Shown piece after piece: positions 61,761-64,000 of a stretch of DNA of 64,000 nucleotides (position 1 is its first letter; the number at the start of each line of letters is the position of its first letter). Made by a program: the position numbers and the translations under genes. The notes beneath the pieces were generated by a model. It was not told the DNA's origin. It was given only the letters and a program-made list of their open reading frames with translations, and did no database searches. Source of the stretch: Deltaproteobacteria bacterium (GTDB taxonomy: Bacteria > Myxococcota_A > Polyangia > Polyangiales > JADJMO01); assembly GCA_025363655.1 (NCBI GenBank), contig JANYDK010000011.1, positions 1 to 64,000 of the forward strand, written 5' to 3'.

Positions 61761-63341
61761 GTGGCTTCCGAGCGCGCCGAAGCTTTGGCCCCACAGACGC
61801 GGCGCATCCTCAAGGGACCGCTCTCGTGGGAGGTGCTCCGCTTCGGCGCGCCGCTCGCAGTCGGCATGTTCTTCCAGGTCACCTTCAACCTGGTCGACGC
61901 CTATCTCATCGCGCGCCTCCCCGAAGGCGTCGCCGGCCCGTCGATCGGCGCGGTCGGCATCTGCGATCAAATCGCCGCCCTCGGCACCATCGTCAGCTAC
62001 GGCCTCTCGACCGCCACCGCAGCGATCATCTCGCAGAAAAAAGGCGCCGGCGACGTCGATGGCGTGCGCCGCACCGGGTGGCAGTCGCTCCTTCTCACGG
62101 CAGCGCTCTCGGTCCTCTTCGCGATCATCGGCATCGTCTTCGCCAAGCCGATCATCCACCACGTCGTCGGCGCCAAAGGCGAGGTCGCGCGCCTCGCCGT
62201 CGGGTACTTGCGCGTCATCATCGCCGGCAGCTTCAGCATCTTCTTCCTCCTTCAGCTGACGTCGATCATGCGCGCGCTCGGGTCGGCGAAGACGCCCGTC
62301 GTCATTCTCATCGGCGGCAACGTGCTCAACCTCCTCTTCGCGATCTTGCTCGTCTATGGGCAAGGCGAGAGGCCACACGTCTTCGACTGGTCGCTCCCGA
62401 TCGCCAAGCTGGTGCACGCGCCGCGGATGGAGCTCGAGGGCGCCGCATGGGCCACCATCGCCGCCCGAGGAATCGCGCTCATTCCGGCATTTTGGTTCCT
62501 CCGCACGCAGCGAGGCGATCGCATCCTCGCGCCGAAGAAGGAGTGGGTGAAGCCCATCCGTGACGAGCTCGCGCGTATCTGGGCGATCGGCTGGCCGTCG
62601 TCGGCGCAGTTCGTCGTCCGCGTCGGCGCCTTCGTCGCCACCACCGCCATCATCGCTCACGGCTTCACCACCGAGACCGATCAGACGGCGACCACCGCGT
62701 ACGGCCTCGTCTTCCGCGTCGAGTCGATGGCGCTCTTCATCTCGATGGGTTGGGGCTCGGCCGCGCAGACGTTCACCGGAACCTGCATCGGCGCGGGAAA
62801 ACCACGGCGCGCGGGCTACGCCGGTTGGTGGGCTGCCGGTTACGACGCGTGCACGATGGCGCTCCTCGCCGCCGCGATGTCGGTCTGGAGCGTCTCGGTG
62901 CTCAGCTTCTTCGACAACGAGTCGCGCGTGGTCGCGGTCGGTCAAGAGTACTTGAGCGCCGTCGGTCCGAGCTACGTCACCTACGGCGCGGCGATCGTCC
63001 TCGGCAACGCGCTCAGCGGCATCGGCGCGACGCGGCTCACCTTGCGACTCGATTTGCTGATCGTCCTCGGCGTGCAAATCCCGCTTTCCCTCGGCGCCGT
63101 CACCCTCTTCTCCCATCAGCGAACGTCGCTCTGGGGTGCCATCGCCACCACCAACGCGCTCTCGGCGATCGTTTACGGCGTCAGCTACGGCAGGCACAAG
63201 ACGCTGTGGCCCAAACGAAAGAAGACGCCGCAAGACGAGGAGGACGAAGCGGACATGGAGCCGCCGCTCTCGTCGTCCCAGAGGGTGCTGCCGGACGAGC
63301 CCAAACCAGAGCTGCCGAAATCGAGCGACGAAGCGATTTGA
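61761..63341 (+). CDS. MATE-family multidrug efflux transporter
   Basis: A 526-residue membrane protein with twelve hydrophobic segments in two bundles. N-bundle: EVLRFGAPLAVGMFFQVTFN, LVDAYLIARLPEG, GTIVSYGLSTATAAIISQKK. Second bundle begins IWAIGWPSSAQFVVRVGAFV, then GLVFRVESMALFISMGWGSA, AAQTFTGTCIGAGKPRRAGY. The paired MATE motifs support Na+- or H+-coupled export. An acidic C-terminal tail (DEEDEADMEPPLSSSQR) adds about 40 residues. GTG at 61761 is used; the TTG at 61743 is less likely. Substrate unknown. Confidence 0.9.
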   Translation: MASERAEALAPQTRRILKGPLSWEVLRFGAPLAVGMFFQVTFNLVDAYLIARLPEGVAGPSIGAVGICDQIAALGTIVSYGLSTATAAIISQKKGAGDVDGVRRTGWQSLLLTAALSVLFAIIGIVFAKPIIHHVVGAKGEVARLAVGYLRVIIAGSFSIFFLLQLTSIMRALGSAKTPVVILIGGNVLNLLFAILLVYGQGERPHVFDWSLPIAKLVHAPRMELEGAAWATIAARGIALIPAFWFLRTQRGDRILAPKKEWVKPIRDELARIWAIGWPSSAQFVVRVGAFVATTAIIAHGFTTETDQTATTAYGLVFRVESMALFISMGWGSAAQTFTGTCIGAGKPRRAGYAGWWAAGYDACTMALLAAAMSVWSVSVLSFFDNESRVVAVGQEYLSAVGPSYVTYGAAIVLGNALSGIGATRLTLRLDLLIVLGVQIPLSLGAVTLFSHQRTSLWGAIATTNALSAIVYGVSYGRHKTLWPKRKKTPQDEEDEADMEPPLSSSQRVLPDEPKPELPKSSDEAI

Positions 63342-63431
63342 CGAGCGACGCGGGCCCGCAAATACAGGCCTTCGCGAGCATTCTTCGGCGTCGGTCTTTG
63401 CGCCGCGACGGGCCTTCGGTAGAGCGGGGCG

Positions 63432-64000
63432 ATGGACCTCGAGCTCACCGAAGAGCAGCAGATGATGCGCGACACCGCCCGTGACTTCGCTCAGAAGGAG
63501 GTCGCGCCGAAGGCTGCCGAGCTCGACAAGACCGGCCGTTGGCCGAGCGAGATCGTCGCGCGCATGGGTGAGATGGGCCTCATGGGGGTCGCCATCCCCG
63601 CCGAGCACGGCGGCGCCGGCATGGACGCCATCTCCTACGCCCTCGCGATGGAAGAGATGTGCGCGGCCTGCGCCTCGTCTGGCGTCATCATGAGCGTCAA
63701 CAATTCGCTCTACTGCGACCCCATCAACAAGTACGGCACCCCGGCGCAGAAAGAGCGTTGGCTGGCGCCGTATGCGAGCGGCAAGAAGCTCGGCTGCTTC
63801 GGCCTCACCGAGCCGATGAGCGGGAGCGACGCGCAGACGATGGCCACGTTCGCCGAGCGCAAGGGCGACAAGTGGGTGATCAACGGTTCGAAGAACTGGA
63901 TCACCAACGGCCCGCACGCCGACACCATCCTCGTCTTCTGCATCACCGAACGCCCCGCCGGTGGCACCGCCGAGAACCCCGGCGGGAAGGTGAAACACAC
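63432..64000 (+). CDS. Acyl-CoA dehydrogenase (partial, runs off the end)
   Basis: The first 189 codons of an acyl-CoA dehydrogenase that continues beyond the window. N-terminal helical domain: LELTEEQQMMRDTARDFAQK, EVAPKAAELDKTGRWPSEIV. Substrate/FAD region: GVAIPAEHGGAGMDAISYAL, SLYCDPINKYGTPAQKERWL, KKLGCFGLTEPMSGSDAQTM, then WVINGSKNWITNGPHADTIL. The pattern fits short/butyryl-CoA-type dehydrogenases, but the catalytic glutamate lies outside the window. No stop codon occurs before 64000. It follows the MATE gene by 90 bases. Confidence 0.95.
   Translation, partial: MDLELTEEQQMMRDTARDFAQKEVAPKAAELDKTGRWPSEIVARMGEMGLMGVAIPAEHGGAGMDAISYALAMEEMCAACASSGVIMSVNNSLYCDPINKYGTPAQKERWLAPYASGKKLGCFGLTEPMSGSDAQTMATFAERKGDKWVINGSKNWITNGPHADTILVFCITERPAGGTAENPGGKVKH

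Noticed and set aside
61746-63998. 750-codon minus-strand frame opposite the MATE and acyl-CoA dehydrogenase genes
   Set aside because: Low-complexity shadow frame rich in Arg, Asp and Glu; the plus-strand genes have complete family motifs.

Overview
The window comes from a high-GC, gene-dense bacterial chromosome, most likely a myxobacterium of the order Polyangiales (Myxococcota). This is inferred from gene content, not from a marker-gene search. Supporting signs are a eukaryote-like Ser/Thr kinase with a C-terminal membrane anchor, a formylglycine-enzyme-like (SUMF1) protein, large PAS/GAF histidine kinases, a PilT-type ATPase, an ExbD-like protein, a eukaryotic-type UDP-glucose pyrophosphorylase, and many lipoproteins with long Asp/Thr/Ser/Gly linkers after the lipobox.

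Layout. 0-7.9 kb: end of a cytochrome c biogenesis locus (ccmC), a small possible YscI-like protein, the kinase, the SUMF1 protein, a ClpB-like AAA+ unfoldase, and an alpha/beta hydrolase interrupted by an amber codon exactly at its nucleophile serine. 7.9-11.7 kb: a tRNA-Val(GAC) gene with its own promoter, whose 3' part plus 44 bp of downstream DNA is repeated about 3.6 kb away. The interval holds an IS66 remnant, gene tails, a 42-bp tandem repeat, a 178-aa protein of an uncharacterised family, a CCA-ended tRNA fragment and an orphan type VI secretion FHA protein. This looks like a decayed tRNA-targeted element. 11.7-14.7 kb: small hypothetical proteins and a lipoprotein. 14.7-22 kb: a signalling block with three histidine kinases and two response regulators. 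The last kinase ends a four-gene operon (SDR39U1 epimerase, JmjC-like cupin, GST, kinase).

24.7-35.4 kb: a GH5 lipoprotein glycanase, a HTH/ligand-binding regulator, a coupled alpha/beta hydrolase - helper protein - FKBP operon, an ExbD-like protein, the overlapping tRNA-modification pair tgt-mnmC, and a TetR regulator. 35.5-46.7 kb: a PQQ-type propeller lipoprotein, GNAT acetyltransferase, DUF885 peptidase, a small Cys-rich protein coupled to an M28 peptidase, a propeller-phosphoesterase lipoprotein, a MerR regulator and a fatty acid desaturase with a clear promoter and palindromic operator. 46.8-49.7 kb: thrS and infC with a strong terminator. 49.7-64 kb: a medium-chain reductase, several lipoproteins, an OPT-family transporter, a transglutaminase, UDP-glucose pyrophosphorylase, a PilT/PilU ATPase, a MATE exporter, and the start of an acyl-CoA dehydrogenase that runs off the end.

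Three patterns cut across genes. Tandem 9-bp repeats (three codons) occur at gene ends and in signal peptides at several loci, most densely at 28.6-32.3 kb. Asp/Thr-rich linkers occur behind the lipobox of at least five lipoproteins. A dispersed ~70-bp repeat with a hairpin core occurs at 154-222 and 57669-57738. No CRISPR array, rRNA or complete secretion gene cluster was seen.
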